Shown here in pieces: positions 35,226 through 41,988 of a stretch of DNA of 41,988 nt. Source of the stretch: Deltaproteobacteria bacterium. Lineage in GTDB: Bacteria; Desulfobacterota; Desulfuromonadia; Desulfuromonadales; BM103. The translations under genes were made by a program, and so were the position numbers. The stretch's first letter is position 1. Every line of letters begins with the position of its first letter. The stretch covers positions 1 through 41,988 of the forward strand of contig VAUL01000024.1 of assembly GCA_005774545.1 (NCBI GenBank). Reading direction: 5' to 3'. A model generated the notes under the pieces. The model ran no database searches and was not told where the DNA came from. It saw nothing but the letters and a program-made list of their open reading frames with translations.

Positions 35226-38200
35226 ATGAGTCGATTTGCAACGAAACGTGCCGGGCGGAACTGGCGCAAGCTGGTGCCGGCCCTGCTGGCCACCGTTCTG
35301 CTGGCGGCGCCCGCCCTGGCTGATGTCGTCACGCTGCGCCCGAGCGGGGTGACCTCCACCGGCTCCTGGGCGGGGGTCACCGCCGCCAACCTGAACGACC
35401 AGGCCGACGGCACCTTTGCCAGCATCACCAACGCCCTGAGCACCTACCGGGTGCAACTGGGCAACGACGCCGCCTATGCCGGCGCCACCATCAACAGCGT
35501 GACGGTCTACGTCCGTGCCCAGGTGGCCGGGGGGGCCGGCGCCGGCGAGCGCCTGGACTTCGGCCCGGCCGGCGCCCTCTCCGGCGCGCCGGTGACGGTG
35601 TCGCGCGTGGCGATGACCAATTACTCCTATGCGCCGGCCACGGCCTTCACCCCGGCCACGGTCGACAGCCTCGAAATCGATGTCGCCACCACGGCCCTGG
35701 CCGCCGGCGAAACGATGCGGACCGCCGACGTCTGGGCGGTGGTCGACTACACCCCGCCGGCCGGCAACAACACGATCAACTCTTGCGACGGCTGCCACCT
35801 CCAGCCGCCGGCGGAAGGCGCGGCCCGCTCCGGTGCCACCGGGGCCGTGGTCGGCTCGCATGCCGCCCACAGCGTTTATGCCTGCACCGTCTGCCATCCG
35901 AACAACGCGGTCCTCAACCACCGCGGCGGCGGCACGCCGAACGGCACCGAAGGCAAAATCGAGATGCTCGCCAACATCCAGGGGGGCACCTACAGCAAGG
36001 GGGCCGGCTTCAACCAGACCAACGACCTGACCGGGGTCGGTCTCGGAACCTGCTCCAACGTCAGCTGCCACGGCGGGGTGCTGACCCCGAAGTGGGGGAG
36101 CGGCACCAGCCTCGCCTGCAACAGCTGCCACGGCGCCCCGCCGGCGACCAACGCCCACCCCGAGCACTACGCGGCCAAGGGGTGGGGGGCGACCGATACT
36201 GCCGGCGTGCACTGCGTCGAGTGCCATCCGGACAACACCGCCGGGCACTCCAACGTCACCGACAACAGCGTCATCGTCAATGCCGGGCTGAGCCCCGGCG
36301 GCGTTTCGCCGGCGATCTCCTGCGGCACGGCGCCGGTCCTCGGCTGCCACAACGGCAAGACCACCCCGCAGTGGAACACCGCCACGCCGATCGCCTGCAC
36401 CAACTGCCATACGCCGGGGGGCGCCAACACCGCCGACCCGCAAACCGGCCTGCACAACATCACCGTGGCCGGCGTGCAGAAGCATGACAGCACCCTCAGC
36501 GACGGCAACGGCACCAACGGCAGCGGCTGCACCGAGTGCCACTTCACCAAGCCGGCTACCCACACCGACGGCGTCTTCAACGCCAACAGCAACAGCAACA
36601 CCGACCGGTTCCTGACCCGGACCGGCATGACCTTTGCCGATGCCGCCGTCAACACCAGCACCTGCTCCGGCACGTTGACCGGCTGCCACAGCGACGGCGG
36701 GGTGTGGAGCCGGCAGTGGAGCACCGCGGCCAATTCCACGGCCACCACCGTCGGTGACCCGCGCTGCGACGTCTGCCACGGCCAGTACGGCAGCTGGCGC
36801 GCCGGCACCAGCCACGGCGCCACCTTCGGCACCACCGCCTCGACCCGCGGCAACTCGCACAACAGCCTGGGCGGAGCGACCAACGCCTGCGAGAACTGCC
36901 ACTCCTACCCGAGTATCGGTGCCAAGCACAACACCGCCACCCACCTGATCACCATGAACGAGGGGACCTGGGTGGCGACCCGCGTCACCGGGCGCACCTA
37001 CTGCAGCAGCTGCCACAGCAACGACGGCGATTTCGCGGTTTCCGGCACCCACACCTTCAAGACCTCGGTCTTCGCCAAGGAGGCCGTGGCCGGCGCCAAC
37101 GACCCGGTCGGCTCCTGTACCGGCTGCCACGGCGGCGGCACGGCCGGTGCCAGCAGCGCCAACTACTGGCCGGACGGCTCCAACGCCAACGCCGAGAACA
37201 GCCCGGCGCAGAACAAGCACCTGACCCACATGACCCGACTGGCCGCCAAGCGCTACAACGAGACGATCGCCCAACTGCTGACCGACAACGCCAACGGCAC
37301 CTCCGACACCAAGCAGAAGGCGCTGTGCGACTACTGCCACAGGGCGTCCGCTCAGGATGCCACGCACAAGAACAGTACCGTCGAGGTCTTCCCGGCCGGC
37401 TACAACAAGACGCTGTGGAACGTGGCCGACGGCGGCACTCTGGCGGCTTACAGCAATGTCAACGACACCTGCTCCAACGTCGACTGCCACAACAGCAAGT
37501 TGACTCTTGATGGCACCTTCGGCTGGTACGACGCCGGCACCTCCACCTGCCTGATGTGCCACACCGTCGGCGGCACCGGCGCCAACCCGACCACCGGCCT
37601 GCACAACACGACCGCGGTGTCGATGGTCACCGGCAAGCGCCACGACGATACGCTCAAGCCGGCTTCCGGCTGTGCGGCCTGCCACGGCATGCCGGCGATT
37701 ACGTCGACGTCCTCCCATATCAACGGCACCTTCGCCGCCGACAGCGGCACCAACAACGACCGCGGCCTGACCGGTCTCTACACCGATGCCGCCGCCAACA
37801 GCGGCACCTGCAGCGGCGGTCTGGCCGGGGCGGCCGGCTGCCACGACGGAGCCGGCGACGCCGGTTCCTGGGTGCGCAAGTGGAGCAACACTGCCGATGA
37901 CGGCGGCACGGCGCCGTGCGCCAACTGCCACGGCGGCATCGCCGGCAGCGCCTGGACTTTTGGGACCAACAACGTGGTCGGCGACGGTTCGGTTTCCCAC
38001 GGCCGCGACTGGGATGCCCAAAACGGCGCCCAGGTCATGGCCAACCACTCCAGCGCCAATGCCTGCAACTCCTGTCACGTCTACCCGGACGCCCCCTACA
38101 GCACCACCTGGGGAACCGGCAACCACGGCAACGACCGGATCGACATGAACAGCACCTTCGGCTACGACCAGGCGGCCTGGAACTGCACCAGCGCCTGTCA

Positions 38201-39770
38201 CACCGGCGTCGCCAACACCAATCGCAACCTCGAGGATTCGGGCTGGACGGTGCAGGCCGTCGCCGGGCCCGGCCTGTCCTGCACCAGCTGCCACGGCGCG
38301 ACCTCGCCGGCGGCCGGGGTCGGCACCGCCAGCCCGCACATCGCCACCACCCGCGGCGGGGCCTTCGTCAAGTGCGAAAACTGCCACCCCGGCGGCACCA
38401 AGGGGGCCACGCACTCCAACGGTGGCAATGCCAGCGTGGTGGTGATCCTCAACAACGCCGCAGCCGGCATCAGCTACACCCACGATGTCGACACGACCGC
38501 CGGCACGCAGAACGGCTTCGTCCTCGGCGGCGACGCCACCACCGGCACCACCGAGGCGGAGATCTGCTGGAACTGCCACCTGGCGCTGAGCCCCATCGCC
38601 TCGGAGTGGGGGACCAACACCGGCGGCACCTACAACAACGGCTCGCTGCACAGCACCGCCGGCGACGCCACCGCCAGCCCGGGGAACCATCTCAACTGGA
38701 CCACCGGCTACTGGAAGAGCGGCGCCGGCTTCACCTACAAGAACGGCCCGCTGGCCAATCGCCCGACCCGGACCGGGGCCGATCCGGGGACCGTCGGCGG
38801 CGGCAGCGTGCATGCCACCGGCGGCACCGTCGGCACCCAGGACGAGGCGCTGGCCAACATCCGCTGCTCCTATTGCCACGACGTGCACAACACCAAGACC
38901 GGCAGCCCGAACGGTGCCCCCTACCTGCGCGGCACCTGGAAAGCCAACCCCTACAAGGAGGACGGCGCGCCGCGTAACGGGGTGACCTTCAACGGCGGCA
39001 CCTCCAAGTACGGCAACGTGCCGCGCGGCTCGACGGCGACCACCGGCAACGGCGGCTACCAGATCGACCAGAACAACGCCAACCCCAACACCACCTACGC
39101 CTACGCCACCAACGACGGGCTGTGCGCCTCCTGCCACACCCAGGCCGCCCTCGAAGGGCTGGCCTGGCCCGGCCACAAGAACGCGGTGCGCGGCTTCACC
39201 AACGACACTACCGCAGCGCGCAACATCTTCTCGGTGGCTTCGCGCGCCATGCAGAACAACCGCACCACCCGCCCCTACATGGGCTACCAGGGGGTGACCG
39301 CCTATGCCAACTCGGACTGGATGGGCGGCTTCCGCTCCAGCGACTACCAGGCCACGGTCGGCTCGCTGACCACCATTCCGGTCAACGGCCGCTACGGCTA
39401 CCAGGCGGCCAACTTCCAGTGGGGGACGCAAGGCACCGGCCTGACCAACCTCGACATCAGCACCTCGGGGACGGCGGTCAACGCCGACTACCACAGCTTC
39501 AGCTGCAGCAAGTGCCACAACCCGCACGCTTCGCGCCTGCCGCGGTTGATGATCACCAATTGCCTCGACACCCAGAACAACACCTGGGACAACCAGTTCT
39601 CGACGGATCCGAACTGGACGGCGACCTGGGCGACCGACGCCACCGGGATGAAGCAGCTGGCCTATACCACCAGCGCCCAGAACTGCCACCGCCGCATCGA
39701 CGCCAACGGGGACGGCGACACCGCCGATGCCGGCGAGGCCGCGGGGTGGAACACGGCGACGCCCTGGTAA
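35226..39770 (+). CDS. secreted multiheme c-type cytochrome, 23 standard heme sites plus 4 atypical, 1514 aa
   Basis: The ATG at 35226 (GAGGACG upstream) starts a 32-residue signal peptide ending P-A-L-A. Residues 33-180 form a beta-rich domain similar in outline to the N-terminal domain of the 2164-residue cytochrome. The heme region runs from C187 to about H1431: I count 21 CxxCH and two CxxxxCH motifs. Four further C...CH pairs have odd spacing: CX7CH at 366, CX6CH at 480, CX9CH at 862 and CX3CH at 987. The C-terminus (S-C-S-K-C-H-N-P-H-A-S-R-L-P) looks like the ends of large Geobacter cytochromes I recall, and a lone N-C-H near the end has no partner Cys at normal distance. No anchor is seen. 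It is the last gene of the run, followed by a strong terminator. Confidence 0.93.
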   Translation: MSRFATKRAGRNWRKLVPALLATVLLAAPALADVVTLRPSGVTSTGSWAGVTAANLNDQADGTFASITNALSTYRVQLGNDAAYAGATINSVTVYVRAQVAGGAGAGERLDFGPAGALSGAPVTVSRVAMTNYSYAPATAFTPATVDSLEIDVATTALAAGETMRTADVWAVVDYTPPAGNNTINSCDGCHLQPPAEGAARSGATGAVVGSHAAHSVYACTVCHPNNAVLNHRGGGTPNGTEGKIEMLANIQGGTYSKGAGFNQTNDLTGVGLGTCSNVSCHGGVLTPKWGSGTSLACNSCHGAPPATNAHPEHYAAKGWGATDTAGVHCVECHPDNTAGHSNVTDNSVIVNAGLSPGGVSPAISCGTAPVLGCHNGKTTPQWNTATPIACTNCHTPGGANTADPQTGLHNITVAGVQKHDSTLSDGNGTNGSGCTECHFTKPATHTDGVFNANSNSNTDRFLTRTGMTFADAAVNTSTCSGTLTGCHSDGGVWSRQWSTAANSTATTVGDPRCDVCHGQYGSWRAGTSHGATFGTTASTRGNSHNSLGGATNACENCHSYPSIGAKHNTATHLITMNEGTWVATRVTGRTYCSSCHSNDGDFAVSGTHTFKTSVFAKEAVAGANDPVGSCTGCHGGGTAGASSANYWPDGSNANAENSPAQNKHLTHMTRLAAKRYNETIAQLLTDNANGTSDTKQKALCDYCHRASAQDATHKNSTVEVFPAGYNKTLWNVADGGTLAAYSNVNDTCSNVDCHNSKLTLDGTFGWYDAGTSTCLMCHTVGGTGANPTTGLHNTTAVSMVTGKRHDDTLKPASGCAACHGMPAITSTSSHINGTFAADSGTNNDRGLTGLYTDAAANSGTCSGGLAGAAGCHDGAGDAGSWVRKWSNTADDGGTAPCANCHGGIAGSAWTFGTNNVVGDGSVSHGRDWDAQNGAQVMANHSSANACNSCHVYPDAPYSTTWGTGNHGNDRIDMNSTFGYDQAAWNCTSACHTGVANTNRNLEDSGWTVQAVAGPGLSCTSCHGATSPAAGVGTASPHIATTRGGAFVKCENCHPGGTKGATHSNGGNASVVVILNNAAAGISYTHDVDTTAGTQNGFVLGGDATTGTTEAEICWNCHLALSPIASEWGTNTGGTYNNGSLHSTAGDATASPGNHLNWTTGYWKSGAGFTYKNGPLANRPTRTGADPGTVGGGSVHATGGTVGTQDEALANIRCSYCHDVHNTKTGSPNGAPYLRGTWKANPYKEDGAPRNGVTFNGGTSKYGNVPRGSTATTGNGGYQIDQNNANPNTTYAYATNDGLCASCHTQAALEGLAWPGHKNAVRGFTNDTTAARNIFSVASRAMQNNRTTRPYMGYQGVTAYANSDWMGGFRSSDYQATVGSLTTIPVNGRYGYQAANFQWGTQGTGLTNLDISTSGTAVNADYHSFSCSKCHNPHASRLPRLMITNCLDTQNNTWDNQFSTDPNWTATWATDATGMKQLAYTTSAQNCHRRIDANGDGDTADAGEAAGWNTATPW

Positions 39771-39778
39771 AACAGTAC

Positions 39779-39806
39779 TGAGCGATGAGTGCTGAGTGCT
39801 GAGTAG
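39779..39806. repeat. GAGCGATGAGTGCTGAG-type intergenic repeat
   Basis: Just after the last cytochrome stop, a GAGCGATGAG unit is followed by two GTGCTGAGT-type units. The same words make up the inverted repeat at 11794-11890. It probably belongs to a short repeat family of this genome; here only one arm is seen. Confidence 0.6.
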
Positions 39807-39825
39807 AAGAAGATAAAAACAGCAA

Positions 39826-39863
39826 GGGGGGCGCTTCCGGCCGGAAGCGCCCCCCTCTTTTTT
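39826..39863. terminator. strong bidirectional intrinsic terminator
   Basis: A perfect 15-bp inverted repeat (GGGGGGCGCTTCCGG and its complement, 39826-39840 and 39841-39855) is followed on the plus strand by TCTTTTTT. On the minus strand the complement of GATAAAAAC further left gives a weaker T run. It ends the plus-strand cytochrome cluster and the converging minus-strand FGE-fold gene. Confidence 0.95.
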
Positions 39864-39880
39864 GGTCAGAGGATCGAGCC

Positions 39881-40654
39881 TTACTTGGCTTCGATCACCA
39901 GGCGGAAGCCGATGTCCCTGGCCGGGTTGGGGCCGCCCCAGCTGCGGGCGAAACTGGTCAGGGAGCTGCCCACCTCGGCGAACGAGCCGCCCCGGGAGAC
40001 GAATTCCGCCGCTGCGGCATCCAGCCGTGCCGAGCCGTCGCGCGGCGCCCCCTTGTAGTCCGGGTACCATGAATCGAGCACCCACTCGTAGACGTTGCCG
40101 TTCATGTCGTGCAGGCCGAAGGGGTTGGCGGGGAACGAGCCGACCGGCGCGGTCATGCGCCCATCCCACGCACTGCCGCACTCGAGGCAGTTGGCGTTCC
40201 CCCTGCCGAGGGCATTGCCCCACCAGTAGGGGGTTGCCGTGCCGCCGCGCGCCGCGTACTCCCACTCGGCTTCCGTCGGCAGGCGGACCGTCCTGCCGGT
40301 CTTCTTCGCGAGCCAGTCGGCGAAGGCAAGGGCGTCCTTCCTGCCGACATTGACGACCGGCCGCGACCCGCGTCCCCAGCCGTTGTCGTCGGGACTGCTC
40401 CGTCCGGTGTCCGCGCAGAAGCGGTCGTACTGCTCGAACGTGACCTCGAATTTAGCGAGGAGAAAGTCGCCGACCGTTACCTGGCGGCTCGGTTTGGCGT
40501 AAGAATCGGTGCCGTAGACATCCCCCATGACGAAGGCGCCGCCCTTGACCGTCACGAACGTCATGCCGGTCGCGGGATCAGTGTAGTCGGCGGCCTGGGC
40601 GGCGACCGTCGAGAAGCAGAGTGCGGCTGCCAGAACCGGCAAACGAAAGCGCAT
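39881..40654 (-). CDS. secreted FGE/SUMF1-fold (formylglycine-generating enzyme-like) protein, 257 aa
   Basis: A GGAGG site precedes the ATG, and a Sec signal peptide of about 21 residues (ending A-A-Q-A) is followed by one FGE-sulfatase domain. Hallmarks are M-T-F-V-T-V-K-G-G-A-F-V-M-G-D near the start, R-L-P-T-E-A-E-W-E-Y-A-A-R-G-G, G-L-H-D-M-N-G-N-V-Y-E-W-V, R-G-G-S-F and the terminal G-F-R-L-V. The active-site Cys pair of true formylglycine-generating enzymes in the C-terminal part is not seen, so it is probably a binding or structural member of the family, as many secreted ones are. It lies 67 bases downstream of another minus-strand gene and may be co-transcribed with it. Confidence 0.9.
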   Translation of the reverse strand: MRFRLPVLAAALCFSTVAAQAADYTDPATGMTFVTVKGGAFVMGDVYGTDSYAKPSRQVTVGDFLLAKFEVTFEQYDRFCADTGRSSPDDNGWGRGSRPVVNVGRKDALAFADWLAKKTGRTVRLPTEAEWEYAARGGTATPYWWGNALGRGNANCLECGSAWDGRMTAPVGSFPANPFGLHDMNGNVYEWVLDSWYPDYKGAPRDGSARLDAAAAEFVSRGGSFAEVGSSLTSFARSWGGPNPARDIGFRLVIEAK

Positions 40655-40721
40655 CGAAAGACCTCCGCAAGTAGAAAGGAAATAAACTCGAGGGCTCAGG
40701 ACTTCCGGAGAATACCCATCC

Positions 40722-41988
40722 CTACTTCTCCAGCTTCGCCAGAAAATCGTGCAGATATTCCCGCATATCCGGATAGTACGTCGCCGACCACGGCAGCTGG
40801 AGCAACTCCGCGGCCAGCGTTCTGGCCGCGCTGTTGTCGCCGGCCGCGGCCCTCAGCTCGGCGATCCGCAGCTTGATCAGCACATTCTCCGGAAAAGCCG
40901 CGCCGGCCAGCTCCATCATGCGCAGCTCCTGCGCGGGGCGGCCGGCCGCCCCGGCCCGCTCGGCCAGGGTCAGGTACTCGACGGCGTACATCCGGTCGAG
41001 CGCCACGGCGCTGGCCAGGTGCGCCAGCGCCTGGTCCCCCTCCTTGAACAGTGCTGCGACATGGTAGCGGTTGAACTGGACCCAGGCGGCGTCGGGCGAG
41101 TCCTTGGTCTGTTCCTCGACCAGCTTGCGGATGTCGTCCTTCTGGAAGAAGTTCTCCAGGTAGAGCATGTCCTTCTGTGCCTGCCAGCGGCGCGGCAGCG
41201 GCTGGTCGAGCCGCTCCGGCTTCTCGACCAGGGCCGCCACGAAGTCGCCGAGGAAGCGCACCCCCAAGGGGATGCTGCCGTCGCCGTGGTTGTAGGAGAA
41301 GGTCACGGCCAGCACCGGTAGATGCTTCGCTTTGAGCTGCTGGAGGATGCCGCCGACCAGGGGGATCACCGGGGTGGCGATTTCGTTCTTGTGGCTCTTG
41401 TGCACGTAGCTCAGATCGATGTGCACGATCACCGGGCCGTCGGGCTGCGGCAGGTGCGCCAGCGGGGCGGCGCGGAACGGCACGCCGCGCAGGCGGCCGC
41501 CGACGGTCTTGCCGGTCAGCTGCAGCGTGGCAGCTTCGGCGCTGTCGGCCAGGCGGTTGCCGGTCAACTGCTCGCGCAGCACCTCGAGCTTCAGCTCCTG
41601 GCCGCCATCGCTCTGCGGGAAGACCCAGACCAGTTCCCGCAGCCACCCCTGGCGCAGGGCCAGGTCGACGCTCATCCCCGGCAGGAACAGCGGGGCGGGG
41701 CGCAGCGGATCGCCGGCGGCGCGCACGGCGGCATCGGGGGCGGTGCGCAGGGTCTCGGCGATCGCCCCCCGCAGTGGCTCAGGAGCAGGCAGCAGGGCCG
41801 GGTCGTTGGAGAGGAGCAGCAGCGCCGGTTTCTGCGCGGCGAAGCGGCGCCAGACCGGCAGCGCATCGGCCAGCGTCTCGCCGCGGGCGAGGGTCATCCC
41901 GTCGGCGAGAAAGGTCACGGGCGCCACCGGGACTGCGGCCGGCGCAGCCGTTGCGGCCGGCGCCGCGGCCGGGCGGATGGGCGTGTCA
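40722..41988 (-). CDS. large protein of unknown function (N-terminus outside window)
   Basis: The reading frame is open to the right edge of the window; the outermost residues are a low-complexity Ala/Pro linker (A-P-A-A-T-A-A-P-A-A), so the start and any signal or anchor lie beyond it. A GTG at 41927 would be a start inside this linker and is not favoured. About 422 residues are visible. The middle contains V-H-I-D-L-S-Y-V-H-K-S-H-K-N-E and N-H-G-D-G-S-I-P-L-G, a His/Asp-rich pattern that could bind metal, and the C-terminal 150 residues look like helical repeats. I do not recognise the family. The downstream neighbour is the FGE-fold gene, which may share its transcript. Confidence 0.7.
   Translation of the reverse strand, partial: DTPIRPAAAPAATAAPAAVPVAPVTFLADGMTLARGETLADALPVWRRFAAQKPALLLLSNDPALLPAPEPLRGAIAETLRTAPDAAVRAAGDPLRPAPLFLPGMSVDLALRQGWLRELVWVFPQSDGGQELKLEVLREQLTGNRLADSAEAATLQLTGKTVGGRLRGVPFRAAPLAHLPQPDGPVIVHIDLSYVHKSHKNEIATPVIPLVGGILQQLKAKHLPVLAVTFSYNHGDGSIPLGVRFLGDFVAALVEKPERLDQPLPRRWQAQKDMLYLENFFQKDDIRKLVEEQTKDSPDAAWVQFNRYHVAALFKEGDQALAHLASAVALDRMYAVEYLTLAERAGAAGRPAQELRMMELAGAAFPENVLIKLRIAELRAAAGDNSAARTLAAELLQLPWSATYYPDMREYLHDFLAKLEK

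Noticed and set aside
29919-40265. A minus-strand open frame of about 3450 codons opposite the cytochrome genes
   Set aside because: It is the exact antisense of three real genes with signal peptides and heme motifs. Its product is Gly/Ala/Val/Arg-rich low-complexity sequence and has no ribosome site. GC-rich codon use on the plus strand removes stops from this antisense frame.

Overview
The window is very GC-rich and looks like a chromosome piece from a metal-reducing member of the Desulfuromonadia (Geobacter/Desulfuromonas group). The reasons are the rplU-rpmA-obgE-proB-proA-nadD-rsfS-rlmH-gpmI gene order, very large multiheme c-type cytochromes mixing CxxCH and CxxxxCH sites, a GEMM-class cyclic-dinucleotide riboswitch and a candidate sigma-54 promoter. 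The assignment is inference from gene content; no 16S or database comparison was possible.

Layout. (1) 1-2385: an incomplete secreted multicopper oxidase (minus), a 487-bp spacer, and a small TRL-type lipoprotein (plus) that converges on lspA at a shared hairpin. (2) 2368-16377: a dense minus-strand housekeeping run. From its promoter end it reads rplU, rpmA, an internal terminator, obgE, proB, a 64-residue small protein, proA, a repeat hairpin, nadD, rsfS (TTG start), rlmH (GTG start), a DksA-like zinc-finger protein, gpmI, comF, a glycosyltransferase, an endonuclease-III-like glycosylase, ileS and lspA. Many neighbours overlap by 1-4 bases, so long co-transcribed units are likely. (3) 16378-17007: a regulatory region with a near-consensus sigma-70 promoter facing rplU just at its left edge, a candidate sigma-54 promoter facing right, and a GEMM riboswitch. 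(4) 17008-39770: a plus-strand run of a winged-helix regulator followed by five secreted giant proteins of about 2164, 627, 1106, 1878 and 1514 residues. Together they carry about 81 standard or CxxxxCH heme sites by manual count, plus four candidate sites with abnormal spacing. (5) 39826-41988: a strong bidirectional terminator, a secreted FGE/SUMF1-fold protein and an incomplete unrecognised gene, both minus.

The cluster in region 4 is the most interesting part. Its proteins are built from a limited set of shuffled modules: a single heme fused to a Reeler-like beta-sandwich domain, fibronectin-III/Ig-like domains, a beta repeat with two cysteines, a pentaheme block and long CxxCH/CxxxxCH arrays. 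Three neighbouring genes share a 376-bp block that is identical base for base, and the largest gene contains a 1.15-kb tandem duplication with one 12-heme unit per copy. The model suggested, but not proven, is a surface or extracellular electron-transfer and adhesion assembly. It would be transcribed from the candidate sigma-54 promoter, gated by c-di-GMP or cGAMP through the riboswitch, and tuned by the winged-helix protein. No membrane anchor, lipobox or sorting signal is visible in any of the five, so secretion into the periplasm or beyond the outer membrane is inferred from signal peptides only.
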